Of a DNA stretch of 64,000 bases, positions 48,819 to 60,456 are shown piece by piece (positions within the stretch are counted from its first letter, which is position 1; each line of letters opens with the position of its first letter). The position numbers were made by a program, and so were the translations under genes. Origin of the DNA: Smallanthus sonchifolius (Eukaryota > Streptophyta > Magnoliopsida > Asterales > Asteraceae); the NCBI GenBank assembly GCA_023525975.1, contig CM042038.1:11665272-11729271 (forward strand), in the 5' to 3' direction. Under the pieces are notes generated by a model. That model was not told where the DNA came from. It made no database searches and was given only the letters and a program-made list of their open reading frames with translations.

Positions 48819-49209
48819 TCATTCAATAAGAGAACAAAAGCTACAATAAGAAACTTTTAATGATGTAATTTTGTATGTTTTGGTAGAAATGTAACTTGTG
48901 TCCGTTTGTTATTTTTGTATTTATGCTTCTTAGTTTAAGTTTTTTTTTTCTACTAAACTTTACCATATATACTTTTTAATAAGTTTAAACAAAAATTATT
49001 AAATGATTAATAATTAAAGAAATCACTATTCGGTTATGCTATACGTTATACCGTTGTCGTTGTTTATGTCTTCCTCCCACTACTTCGTTGCACATTGGGG
49101 CTATAACGGTGCTTCTTCGCCGTTGTGTTTGTCTTCCTCGCTGCACCATTTCTCTCTCTTAAATATATAATTTTTTTTTAAGATTGTCCTCAATTAAAGC
49201 CTTCAACAG
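48819..49209. other. Intergenic, no gene seen
   Basis: AT-rich spacer between the Helitron-like element and the gag relic; a short TCTTCCTCG-containing low-complexity patch near 49070-49150. No coding domain. Confidence 0.5.
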
Positions 49210-49680
49210 TGTAATTAGGAGCGGTGTTTAATCAAGGTACCCTACCCTCGACGGACACAGCTACCATAGCTACCGATAACAAGAAACGTAAGTTCGATAG
49301 CAAAACCAACACCAAGAGTTTTCAGTCTAACCCACCTCAACAACAACAGCGTAGGTTTGAGCCTATCAAAACCTTCAATCAGTCAACCTCTTCAGGTCAG
49401 AACCAGAGTAATTATTCTGGAAAATATCTTAAGTGTAACAAGTGTGGTTTTCACCACAATGGTACTCGTGATAAGCATCGTTGCCAGCGGTGTAGTAAAA
49501 TGAGTCACGCTGCAAAGGACTGTAGGTGTGAACTTCAGCCTAAGCAGCCGTTTCAGCAACAGAGATCTAACAGGGGTTGCTATAAATGTGGCAAGGAATG
49601 ACACTTCATGAAAGATTGTTCTCAATTGAAGAAAAATAAGAATGGTAATGGAAACTTACACAACGGTTAATAATAAAAGA
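49210..49680 (+). pseudogene. Retrotransposon gag remnant with CCHC zinc knuckles
   Basis: A frame from about 49224 gives a Gln/Asn/Ser-rich stretch, then Cys/His clusters (CNKCGFHHNGTRDKHRCQRC and RCSKMSHAAKDC) and CYKCGKE. There TGA replaces the Gly expected before HFMKDC, so the last knuckle is interrupted at 49599-49601. This is the nucleocapsid end of a gypsy-type gag. No protease, reverse transcriptase or LTR follows. Confidence 0.75.
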
Positions 49681-50163
49681 CGTCACCTTAGAGTCGATTA
49701 CACCTACAGGTTTCTTATCAGGGGCGGATCTACCTTAGAGCCAGGGGTACCTTTGGGTAACCCCTTAACTTTCGAAGCGTAGTGGAATTTTTTTTTATCG
49801 TTTTTATGTTTCTCGAAACCCCCGAACGAAATTTTTGATACCCCTGGATTTTTTTCCTAAATCAGCAATTGCTCGCGATTCACTCCATTTCACTTTGTAG
49901 GTAACCACGCTGTTTCATATATCCGTATAGTATGATTCAATTTCAGACAGTAAAATATGTTTACTCGTCCCGTATAGAACGAATAGAATATACTGACCTG
50001 TAAACACCCCTAAATCGATTCGAAGAATGATGGAAGGAAAGAGAAGAGGGCTATAACTTTTCTTAATTGATCCAATCTTACACGTACTTTTAAAACAGAT
50101 ACATATAACACACAATTCTAGTTGAAAGTCTCTTTAAAGGAAACTGAAAATCTTGATCTTTAA
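49681..50163. other. 3' flank of the LSI2-like gene
   Basis: Includes GGGGCGGATCTACC and ACCCCTGGATTTTTTTCC words near 49722 and 49840, resembling ends of a decayed MITE, and the probable 3' UTR of the transporter next to 50164. No other gene. Confidence 0.4.
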
Positions 50164-53100
50164 TTAAACCCTAATAAGTGTCAACCCAATAGTTGTAACT
50201 ACAATGGTAGAAGGAACACCAAATTTAAGATGAGACCAGAATGTGAGATTGTAGCCACAACTTTGAGCACGACGAGCTTGTTCACACACAATCAGGTTAG
50301 CTGCTGATCCGAGCAGTGAAAGATTCCCGGCTACAGTGCTCACCCAGGCCAATATTAGCCATGCTTTTTTCTCCTTTTCAGGTGATATAGTAACAGCCGC
50401 TGCTGCCACCCTTGATCCAAGCAACAATACTGAAAATCAAAATTATGTCAGAACACAATTTAGGGTAAATTGCATACTACTTTTTACCTGTTTAAATTAG
50501 TACTTTCTAGTTCAAACATTTCTCTCAATTTAAACACCAACAGGATGAAATTCACGGCTTGTGTTTAGTCTAAACGGGTTCGGGTTGAACCTGCGGACAC
50601 GTTTAGCTAAACGGGCCATGTTCACGGGTTGACCCGTTTAACCCATTTTTTTATATATGTATATTTTTAAAATGTGTTTTATGTAATAAGTTAAATTATT
50701 TAGGCGCTTTTATGCCAAAATTTAAAGGTTTAAATGAAAATTGACACGGTTTAAACCAAATTGCTTATAAAAAAACATATATGTGTAAATTTTGTAATTT
50801 TAAATAGACAAACTTTTTTTTTCCAGGTTAAACGGGTTGTGTTCGTGTAAGGGGTAACTTTGTAGAATAGTAACCAAGTTTCAAAGGTGTTCTAATTAGA
50901 TCACTCAATACGCATTTTACACGGTATACACCCCCGGGTATACTATGGTGAGTGACCTAATTGGAAATTTTTGAAACTTAGTTACCATTATGTGGTGTTT
51001 TCCCTTAGTGTAACCCGTGAATACACGTGTCGTGTTTGATTTCATGATCCTGACCTGACACAATTTTCGCGTTCATGTCGGGTTTCACCAACCCGCGAAC
51101 ACGACATATTTACCAAGCCATAGAACAAATAGTTAGACCTACTTGCAAGAAACTTTAAAATCTTTTAGAAAAGCACACTTTTGTTTGAGAATGAGTGTCT
51201 ACATCAACCCAAACAAACAGTGTATTTATAAATTACTTTTTATCATCATTGTTTGGTTTGATTTACTTCTATTTTTTATTATTTTATTTTAAAGTATTAT
51301 TTGGTTTCAAAGAAACTAAAAGATAGAATCTCTTTGGGATGCAACAGTTTTGTATAATTTCTAATTCTGATTATTTTAGGATCATGTTCAAGAACCACCG
51401 AACACAGTAAAATCTTGGGTTCCACACTACATCACTGGCCTCTAATATGTGTCCTTTTAAAGTATATAGACCCCCAAAAATTTATCCTATCAAACACTAA
51501 ATAGTAAATACCATACCTCTTTAATAAAATAACTTGTTTTTATAATAAAATATGAATATATTTATTAATAAATTATTTATGTTATGATGACAAATGTTAT
51601 AGAACTTGAAGGATATATGATAAGAAACTGAATTTTATTTAAAACAATTTTGTTATGAAATTTATCTTAACAGACACGGAATACAAGTTTATTTAAATCT
51701 AAAGCAAAGCTAAGGTACCTGTTGGCACATTTGAAGCCAGATTTGATAGAACAACTATCACAATCGCAAGAATCGCTACACCACTAACTTTATCAATTTC
51801 GGCATAAGGTTCCATAAAGTCCCATATCGCGCTTGGGATTCCTGTTCTATTAAAGCCTTCAACGGTGACAAACATCCCACAAAAGAATACCAACAATGAA
51901 TAAGAAACCTGGGTGATCAAAATGAATGCAAGTCTTAGTTAAATCAGTTGCATGCTTGTGAGCTAAAAAGTGAATAAGGAGAGAAACACAAGAACTACAA
52001 GTGACTGGAGTTACATCCATTCAGAGATGACAGTTTTTGGTTGATTTCTATTATACTTGATCACTAATTGGTAAAACAAGTTGAAGAAATAACATACTTT
52101 TTTAAAGCATATAAATTTAGTTTTTCTCTTATAATTTATAAATAACACGTGATATTTATTATTGTTCTTTCATTTTTTTTCAACATTTTGATAAAAAAAA
52201 TATTGCATACTAAGCTGTATCCAACAAAATGTATATTTTAATCTTGAAAAATCATATCCGTTTATTTATATTGTTTGAAAGTATATGAATATCATACATT
52301 AAATTTCATTAAACAAGGAATAAAAAATTTGAATAGACATAAAGCTAATTCCTTTCTGGAAAAATATATTAAATTCTCTGTCATTTATGTCTTGATAGCT
52401 GTATATATTAAATTTTTATGTGTACGAATATCATATGTTCCTCACATGATAGGAATAACACTTATGAAAAATCTACTTTCATCAATATAAATGAAAATGT
52501 GAATGGAGAATGACAAATATATTGGATTAAATACGACTTAATTAAATTTCATATAAAACATATTAGAAAAAAACAAAATAGTATTTTAAGTAAAATACAG
52601 GGAAAAAAAAGTGTCACAATCATTGGATAAGTGGCAATTTAATATAGTAGGTGTGAATGGAAGGAGCCAAAAGAAACTAGCAAAATGGCATAAAGTAGCA
52701 TCTAAAGTAATGCATAAATCCTTTTTGAATATTTTACTGTTGTTACCAAAATATGACACTTTTTTATCATGTTTAACACAAAAATTTTTTTTATCAATTT
52801 TAATGTAAGCACATTTTGGCAACTTTAGAGTTCATGGTTGCATAGAGGTATACCTTTTCCAAGCATGGGCGAGCGTCCTTGAAATCAAGAACTACAAGCG
52901 CCATTGCAGCTGTAATCGCGGTCCATGACATGTTTAACTCCACCAGAAAAGAAACCAGCATTCCCACTGTAATAACATAAACTCCTATCTTCCATAATAT
53001 CATCTTCCATTTAGCAGACTTTTCATCAATTTCCTCCAAACCCAAATCAGAACTCTCTTTTACAAACCCATTCATGAATTTTTCATCCTTCTTCTGCAAC

Positions 53101-53987
53101 GACCCGTTGTCTACAACATCTTTCGAGCTATTTGCATCTCTAAGAATTTCATTGTCACCAGACGCGCCTAAACGACTCCTAAGAATATTATTATTACTAT
53201 TATTATTACTATCCATGTGTCCGCTAACACTTGGCAAGCTGTGACTACTCATGGCATCATGAGAACTTTCAGATGTAAGATGTGACATTGTAGCTGGTGA
53301 AAACCTATGAGAATTCACATCTTCTTCAGGGGCTAACTCCATTGGAGGCTCTTCTTCATCTTTCTGAACAGATAACACCTTCCAAAACATGCATAATAGA
53401 ATCAAAGCATTTACACAAATGCCCACCACCATTGCAGACACCACCCCAAACAAAAATTCCCCAAATGGTATCTTACTTTGAACTGCTATAACCAGATTTT
53501 GCGGGTTACCGATTGGCGTAGCCGCAGACCCAATATTTGCACTTGAAGCAAGTGCTAGTAAAAAAGGGTGTGGTGGGAGATTTTGTTGCCTAGCAATTTT
53601 AAGCACAAACTCGGTTAACACAACACACGACGTGTCGTTAGTGAAAAAAGCACTGGAAATTGCGGAAATTAAGCAGATTCGACAGAGCAAATCTTTAGAT
53701 CCTTGGCTTTTCCATGACAGCAACTTGCCTAAATATTTGAACATATCAGCTCTTTCAAGATAAACACTTACAACCATTGTTCCAAACAGAAGGCCAAGAA
53801 TCGGAAGATCAATCGATTCATACGCTTGATCCGGGGTCAAAACTTGAAAAAGAACCATGAGCATGGCACCAAGTAGTGACCCTGCTGTTCTTCCAATGGG
53901 CATAAATGGGACAGCAGGAAAAACAGCTAAAACCCAAAATGCAGCAAAAGCAATAGAGCCTAGAACCACTTTGACAGTAGGAGCCAT
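50164..53987 (-). CDS. LSI2-like efflux transporter (ArsB/NhaD anion-transporter superfamily)
   Basis: Integral membrane exporter; rice Lsi2 drives silicic acid and arsenite efflux from root cells by H+ antiport. Substrate here is inferred from family only. Exons 53987-52854, 51908-51719 and 50429-50164 join in frame to 529 residues. Two pseudo-symmetrical halves show the family signatures [17 protein letters not shown] (about 147-163) and [17 protein letters not shown] (about 475-491), plus [22 protein letters not shown] and about ten hydrophobic segments. A long polar loop (about 205-325) is Ser/Asn-rich with an Asn tract encoded by an ATT-type repeat (53188-53212), longer than in rice Lsi2. 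The ATG at 53987 ([11 protein letters not shown]) lies in a GGCTATGGC context. Intron 2 (51718-50430) is 1.3 kb and carries transposon remnants. Intact. Confidence 0.93.
50857..51010. mobile_element. MITE remnant in LSI2-like intron 2
   Basis: GGGGTAACTTTGTAGAATAGTAACCAAGTTTC at the left is roughly mirrored by GAAACTTAGTTACC...GGTGTTTTCCC at the right; both ends show the family word AGTAACCAAGTTT. It interrupts an older repeat rich in AAACGGGTT words (50560-51110). Confidence 0.55.
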
Positions 53988-54154
53988 AGCCACCAATTAT
54001 CCAACACTCAATTCTCTTCTTAATGATCCATATATTCAACACCCTAACATCATACAAACAAACCGTTAACAAGTTGCTGTTAGATCATGTATCACAAACA
54101 ATCAAATATTTAAATTCAGTAGCTAAGTAGCAAGTTTTGAACACGTTACCAAAA

Positions 54155-54484
54155 GGGGTAAACTTCAGACAACAGTAACCAAGTTTCTCAACTGTTCCAT
54201 TTTAGTCACTCAAGTTTCACCTGTTATTTCAATCTTGCGCAATTACTAAGTTAACATGTTACTGTTTTTTGGATTTCATTTATGGATACGGTGAAAATGT
54301 CGGTTTACTCTTTTTGGATTTCATTATCACCATATCTATATAATGAAATTAAAAAAAAAAGTAACCGGTAACCTAATAATTGCATAAAATTGAAAACATA
54401 TGAAATCAAACAAAAAAAAACTTGAATGACTACGATAAAACAGATGAAAAACTTGTTACTATTTTGTACTGCAAAGTTACCCCA
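54155..54484. mobile_element. MITE upstream of the LSI2-like gene
   Basis: Left end GGGGTAAACTTCAGAC then AGTAACCAAGTTTCTCA; right end is the inverse of GGGGTAACTTTGCAG then AGTAACAAGTTTTTCA. Same family as the elements in the YODA-like last intron and in this gene's intron 2. It lies about 170 bases upstream of the LSI2-like start codon, so it may sit in the promoter. Confidence 0.65.
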
Positions 54485-56045
54485 TAACATAATAATAAGC
54501 ATCACATGTGTTCAGATTTCAGAATGTATGATACAAGTGATTTTCATCAAACACTTGGAGTGCAAACCACAATTACTAGACTACTAGAGCATATTTCATC
54601 AAACGCTCCACAATTACTCGAACATATTTCATCAAACACTTGGAGTGCAAGCCACAATTAATTACTAAAACATATCATGATCAATGAACGTAAAATCGAC
54701 GATTACAGTAAACAGAAACTTTTAATCTGATTGATCATGATCCAACGAATGTAAGATTGTTACATGCTTGCATTAAATACGTTGTAGACTATAAATGCAA
54801 GAAACACGTATCCAATTTGAGCTCGAACATCATAAATTCAGAAGGAACGATTATGAAATTGAAATCATTTACAAAAGAAGGAAGGCAATTACACTACCTG
54901 AGTTGATGGAACAGAAAGGTGAAGTGAGTCTAAGTCAAAGAAGAAGATTAAAAAAGAAGAATTTGTGTAAAGAAAGAGACAAATGATGGTTTGAAGTTGA
55001 TGTGCTTCTGAAAGGGTGGAGATCAGATGGTTTGTCACCATGTGATTGTGGGTACACGAGGGAGACACATGGATCGAAACAGATTGACAGCTTTTCATGA
55101 CTACGTCTATAACTAACAAATCCATGAACCAAGAGGCACAAATAAATTCTCAAGAAATATTATTTTTATTATTATTATTATTATTCGGTTAAACTATTTT
55201 TTTAATTTAATTTTTTTACTATTTAGTATGAAGTTGTTAAATATTAAATGTGTATCTAAAGAAATGTAAAAAACAAAAAGAAAAAAAGATGAATTTGAAC
55301 TCACAACTATCAAGTTAAATGAAAATGGTTTAGATATGCATAAGCTAACCAATTAGACGCTCAATTTCCGGTTAGACTGACTTGTTCTAACTCGTCGTAA
55401 AAACATTGTTAAAAACTAGGATTAGAGCTTTTGGAATCAAGGCTTGGTAGTTGGGCTTAACTTGTTGCTTAGATGTTGGACACGGGTCGTGATTGAGGCT
55501 GGATATATAAGTTGTCCTTCAGCAGCTGTTAGGGTTACTCTTTTTTGATTCATTTGTGTGTCAATACCACTACTTAAATTTCTTAGGGTTTCTCTCGAGA
55601 GATTTCGTTCTTATTCTTGTATATTGAGAATCCGGTGAAAAGTGTTTGTTTCTTTTTAATCGGATCTTGTATATGTTTCTGAATCTCTTGTTATCAGTGA
55701 TTCTTGTTGGTTCATAGATTTGATGATTTCTTGATTGTGATTCTTAGATTCCAAAAAGATCTAGTTATTTTATATCATTAATTAATATATATGTTGGCCA
55801 AAAATAAATTTCAAAGTTTGACTATTAATCATATTGGTCTCACATCTATGAAATAAAACGGTTCACGCAAGTCATCTTGGTTCTAATCATATTAAATATT
55901 CAATTACTATTTTCTTAATAAAATGTTTTTGTTAAAATAAATATTTACTCAAATGAAAATATTCCACGAATATCTGTTAGATTGTGACAAAATTGTTTTC
56001 TTTCCTGTAAATAATTAAAGAACATTGATTTTAAGCACATATTGG
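54485..56045. other. Intergenic, tRNA-like remnant, no gene
   Basis: 54540-54680 has two near copies of a CATATTTCATCAAAC / CTTGGAGTGCAA segment. An ATT microsatellite lies near 55160-55182. On the minus strand about 55380-55300 GAGCGTCTAATTGGTTAGC and GTGAGTTCAAATTC resemble decayed A and B boxes. 55430-55760 has a GGATATATAAG box and a TCTCGAGAGATTTCG tract, like an old LTR leader, with no partner. No coding gene. Confidence 0.4.
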
Positions 56046-59000
56046 CATCATTAATCATTCAAGAATACTTACAAAACCACGAATTATTAGCAATAAAACA
56101 AGTTTACAAAATTAACTTTAAAGTTTTTGTTTGTGTTGTTTACTTTTATGAATTTAAATTTAAAAAATTAAATATCTAACAAGAAATAAAAAAGATTGAA
56201 GAAATGTATATTTCAATCATTTTAAATAAACAAAAAATCATATTTAAAAGCAGAAACAAAAACAGAATGTGATTACCAAAAATCAAGGATCGGTAATTTC
56301 CACATCAGATCGTTTCTAGAAAACAAAGGAGCATTTCCTTAGGTATTAAGGAACCGAACTTTCGATTAGCCGTTCCTGAATGTTCAAAAAGTTTGTTTGT
56401 ATTCATTTATTTGAAAAAGTGAATTAACATGAACACCAATTTTTTTTAAATAAGCGAACGAACATAAACTGATAAACACATGATATGTACATTCATTTAT
56501 GTTCATAAATATTTGTTTATGTTTGTGCATTTATGTTCATTTAAATTTATTTATATTCGTTCACTTATGTTCATTTGTTTACGTTTGTTTAAATATTCAT
56601 TAAAAATTCTTTATTACTAATATTAATATTAATTTAAAATCAATTTGATTTTTATATTTTAAAACCCTTACGTCTAATTTAAAATCAATTTCATATCTTT
56701 ATTTATTTTTGAATATTGGATGTAAGGATGATTGTATGTTAAAATTTAACTTAAATATTCATGTTACATTTAATTGGTGTTCGTTTATGTTCTTGAATCA
56801 TTGGTTTTGACTAACAAACAAACGAGCACAAACGAACAAAAAAATTTTTGTTTTAAGATTTCGTGTTCGCTTAAAATTAAATGAACGAATACGAAAAAGT
56901 ATGTCCGTTTTCTTTCGGTTCGTTTACAAGTCTAAGCATTGCGGCTGTCACACCCCCAAAATCCACTAACGGAGTTTTACCGTTAGGAGCGTGACATACC
57001 AGGATCTCAATGATTAGTTACTTTGAACGACTCTATATGAGTTTAAGAAAACCACTAGTATTGCTCATAGTCACGATGCAACACTAGTAATGAAAACACT
57101 AATTTAATGTAAGACTGCGGAAGCGAAAAGTTAAATGAAAAGCATGCGCCAAAACAGTCGCGCCAAAAATAAATAATCCAACAATAAATAAAATAAATAG
57201 TTCTTGAGTTTGAAAATGATGGACTTCGAATGCATGCATGCTTTAGCTTGTGCTTGTACCTTAATGACCTGAGAAAACATGCTAAAACGTGTCAACACTA
57301 GGTTGGTGAGTTCACAGGTTTCAATGTTAGTAAAGAATACTAGATAAAACCATTTACAATTTATATCATAGGTAGCTAACCTAGTTACATGTTACTAAAG
57401 CGTTTCGACACCGAAGCTGAGTGTTTATGTTTGAACTGCCTCCTACCATGACTATCATGATCAATGGTAAATGTTTAGGTCAATATTACACCCGTTCGAC
57501 TACCTGTCGTGTTAGCGCGACTAACGCGGGTGGGGCTTGTCAATGCCCAGTAGTACTACTCAAGATTACCTCGCTATCCTATATATTAAATGGTTCGATA
57601 TGTAAGGAGTTGCATGATATGTTTGCGCTTAGTACAAAAAGTGATATAAATGAAATGTAAGATCTAAATGTTTGTACCCATGTTTTCTCCCCCAAGTTTA
57701 AACCATAAGAAAAAGGGGTCGTGAGACTCACCTTAGAGTGCGTGCGAAAGAAAGCGAACTTAGAATGCTTAGCGACTACCTGCCACCTATAAACACCGGT
57801 TTATAAGTGTGTGTTTGTGCAAGGCGATAGGAACCCTAAGTATCCAAACAATCTCATTGTTTTAAGGGTTTAGAAAATATTTATTAGTTTGACTAAGTTT
57901 AACCAAGTTTGACTAAGTTTGACTCGACGACTCGTTGGTGACCCGTTTAGTGATTAAATGTTTGACTTGCATAACAACACGCTTAGCACACAAATAATTC
58001 ACGTTTCATGCTACCTAAGTCATAACTAATTTAGCATGGCAAACTACGTCAACAATACATGTTACATTAATTTATTATTTTTTTTGAAAATATATAAACT
58101 CATGTTTGCTTTCAAATGAATCACATTATCTATAACACGTTCGTATCATCATCCCATGTCTATCTACACATGCTAATACATAATAGATTACCGTAACACA
58201 CATCATTAAGTTTAGACATCAAGTTTCAAATCACAAAGTTTCCACTTTTAGTAACCTATGATCTATTTAAGTTATTTGCATTCAACAACACGTTAACAAT
58301 CATTAGTACAACTATACTAACATTCTAGAGTCAATTTATAACATCATACACACCTAGAAACCTTCACATTCAAAAATCACTTTTTAACAAAGTTTCCTCT
58401 TTAATAAGTCGTCCATTACACGCTTTGTTTAAACAATTAACACGTTTAATCAATCATAAATCTTTCAACGAATATAATTACAACTATATTAATCATAATT
58501 CACGTCTAGCATGCGATTCATATACGTCACATAATCAACAAAATTCAATTTACATATCGTATAACAACTAGGGTTTCATATACATTCATAAAATCATCAA
58601 TACGATACAACAATATCAAACAATTAACTAATTCATTATCATATTTCGAAATCATTAAGTTTGGATAATCTAGGGTTTCGATCTCAAAAATAATAATGAA
58701 ATAACGACGAAATTTAATAAAACGACTTACGTAGGAACGTTAGGGATGCCTAGACTAGCACGTATTCACTTCCGGTTTCACGATTGGAGCTCGATCGAAG
58801 GTGTTTGGGTTGATTCTAGGTCTCGGCCGAATGGGGTGAGGGGTGGGAGATCGCGACGGCAATAGGAGTGGGATTAGGGTTATAATTTTTTTAAAGTTCC
58901 TTATATATAATCCATGCACTAATGGGTTTTAAGTTGGGCTACGGGCTTTCTAAAGGTCCATAAACTCTAATTAATTAAATAACACTTACTTAATAATTAA

Positions 59001-59466
59001 AACTTTCGATTTTTATTTTTTATAAAACTCTAATATTTATAAAAATACTACATACGATTAACACACGATAAACACGTACGAGAACAATAATATTCACATA
59101 ATTCACATAATTTATATTAAATATAAATTATTAAATATTCGTAATATTTATTTTGATTAATCACCAACGTTCCGGGTTAGAGTCAAGTGTGATCCGGTAA
59201 TTCTACGGATAGCCGTTGTGTGTGAAATAACTGACACATTTAATTAACCTAATTAAATGCAATGTACGTGTGACTAACTGAGATAACTGAGTTTGCAATG
59301 AATAATGTTTGAACTAACGAGGTTTGTGTTAACGGAGTAACCTGGAATTGCCGGATGTCACAGCGGCGAACCAAAAAAAAAATTAAATCATAACTAAAAC
59401 AATTTAACCAGTTGAGAAATTAATGATTTAATCGTAATATATATGATAATTAATTTATATGGTTTT
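56046..59466. repeat. About 1-kb duplicated segment, copy 1, split by solo LTR B
   Basis: 56046-56945 plus 59368-59466 match 60457-61460 almost base for base (CATCATTAATCATTCAAGAA at the left, AACCAGTTGAGAAATTAATG near the right). The break is exactly the LTR B insertion with its GCGGC duplication. The interior has many TTTATGTTCATTT-type words common in plant non-autonomous elements. No gene. Confidence 0.9.
56946..59362 (-). mobile_element. Solo LTR B, same family as A (2.4 kb)
   Basis: Left end TGTCACACCCCCAAAATCC, right end CCGGATGTCACA, flanked by GCGGC at 56941-56945 and 59363-59367. On the minus strand: TATATATAAGG TATA-like box near 58910, donor TCTAAG|GTGAGTCTCAC (GT at 57731-57730), CGTGTTGACAC branch-like motif, acceptor TGTTTTCTCAG|GTCATT ending at 57269. 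AGTAGTACTACTGG and the GTTAGTCGCGC hairpin block are present. It is strongly similar along its length to LTR A, but in the opposite orientation. Confidence 0.92.
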
Positions 59467-59503
59467 CGGTTATTATATATATATATATATATATAATTAT
59501 ATA

Positions 59504-60010
59504 TAGGATTAGGTTCAGGTAAAAAGGATTTTAATTGTAACAAGGGTGAGAAGGATTTAGGGTCATTAGATCAAATCGTAGAAAATATTTAATGATTGAG
59601 ATTAAATTGTAGGAGAAAAAGTTGTTGGAAGGGTATTTTAGTCTTGGCCACTTTTGTTGACTTTTATCAAGTTTCCCCCCTTATTTTTAAACGTTCATAA
59701 CTTTTACATATGACATTTTTTTTTCAAAAAAATTACACCATAAAAACGAGCGTTTTTTTATTTTTAAAACGAGTATAGTGTCGTTATAAACAAAAACGAT
59801 TTTTTTTACATTTTCCAGCTTATTGTGTAATTAGTTAGGTCATTGTGTAATACAAGTTAAATGTGTAATACAAGTTCATTGTGTAATACAAGTTCATTGT
59901 GTTATATGTATTTATCCTTTTAAAAACAATAAAAAGACACATGTCAAGCTTAGAATCCTTTTTACCCTTCTTATTTTTAAAACCCTTTTTACTATAACCT
60001 AACCCTAAAA
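59504..60010. mobile_element. MITE with about 60-bp imperfect terminal inverted repeats
   Basis: Left end TAGGATTAGGTTCAGGTAAA then AAGGATTTTAA; the inverse of the right end reads TAGGGTTAGGTTATAGTAAA then AAGGGTTTTAA. Similarity continues inward (AAGGGTGAGAAGGATT against AAGGGTAAAAAGGATT). Near 59835-59905 there is a four-fold tandem of CATTGTGTAATACAAGTT. Target duplication unclear because the left flank is a TA run. Confidence 0.7.
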
Positions 60011-60456
60011 GTATATGATCGAACTGACAAGAAGATTAATTAACCTTTTGTTTTATATTTTTTGTAAGTAATATTTGATATGTGAAATAGTTTTTTATAA
60101 TTTTTGTAAATAACACAGTTGTTGATGTTTATCTTTTTTTATAAATTAAAGTGATTCCTAATATTTTATTTGAATAGAGACATGGTTGGATTTGTTAATT
60201 AAAATTAGTTTAGATTCAACTACGTCCAAAGCCGACAGTTAACCCAACCATTGTCTTTGGATAGTGAATTAACCGAAACAAAGATTATATCAGTGACTAA
60301 ATCTAAAAACCTAAACATAGAATATAGGTTTCGTCTAGCCCGTAACCACAGACCCGACGTATGTTAACCCTTAAAGATACATAATAAAAATTATATGTTA
60401 AAATCATAAATATGAGAGAGGGGTAAAATGGGAAATCCGTATCTTGTGTTGATTGA
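60011..60456. other. Spacer between MITE and duplicated segment, no gene
   Basis: AT-rich DNA without a recognisable gene or element. Confidence 0.5.

Noticed and set aside
52611..52808. Short open frame in intron 1 of the LSI2-like gene
   Set aside because: Intronic, AT-rich, no domain.
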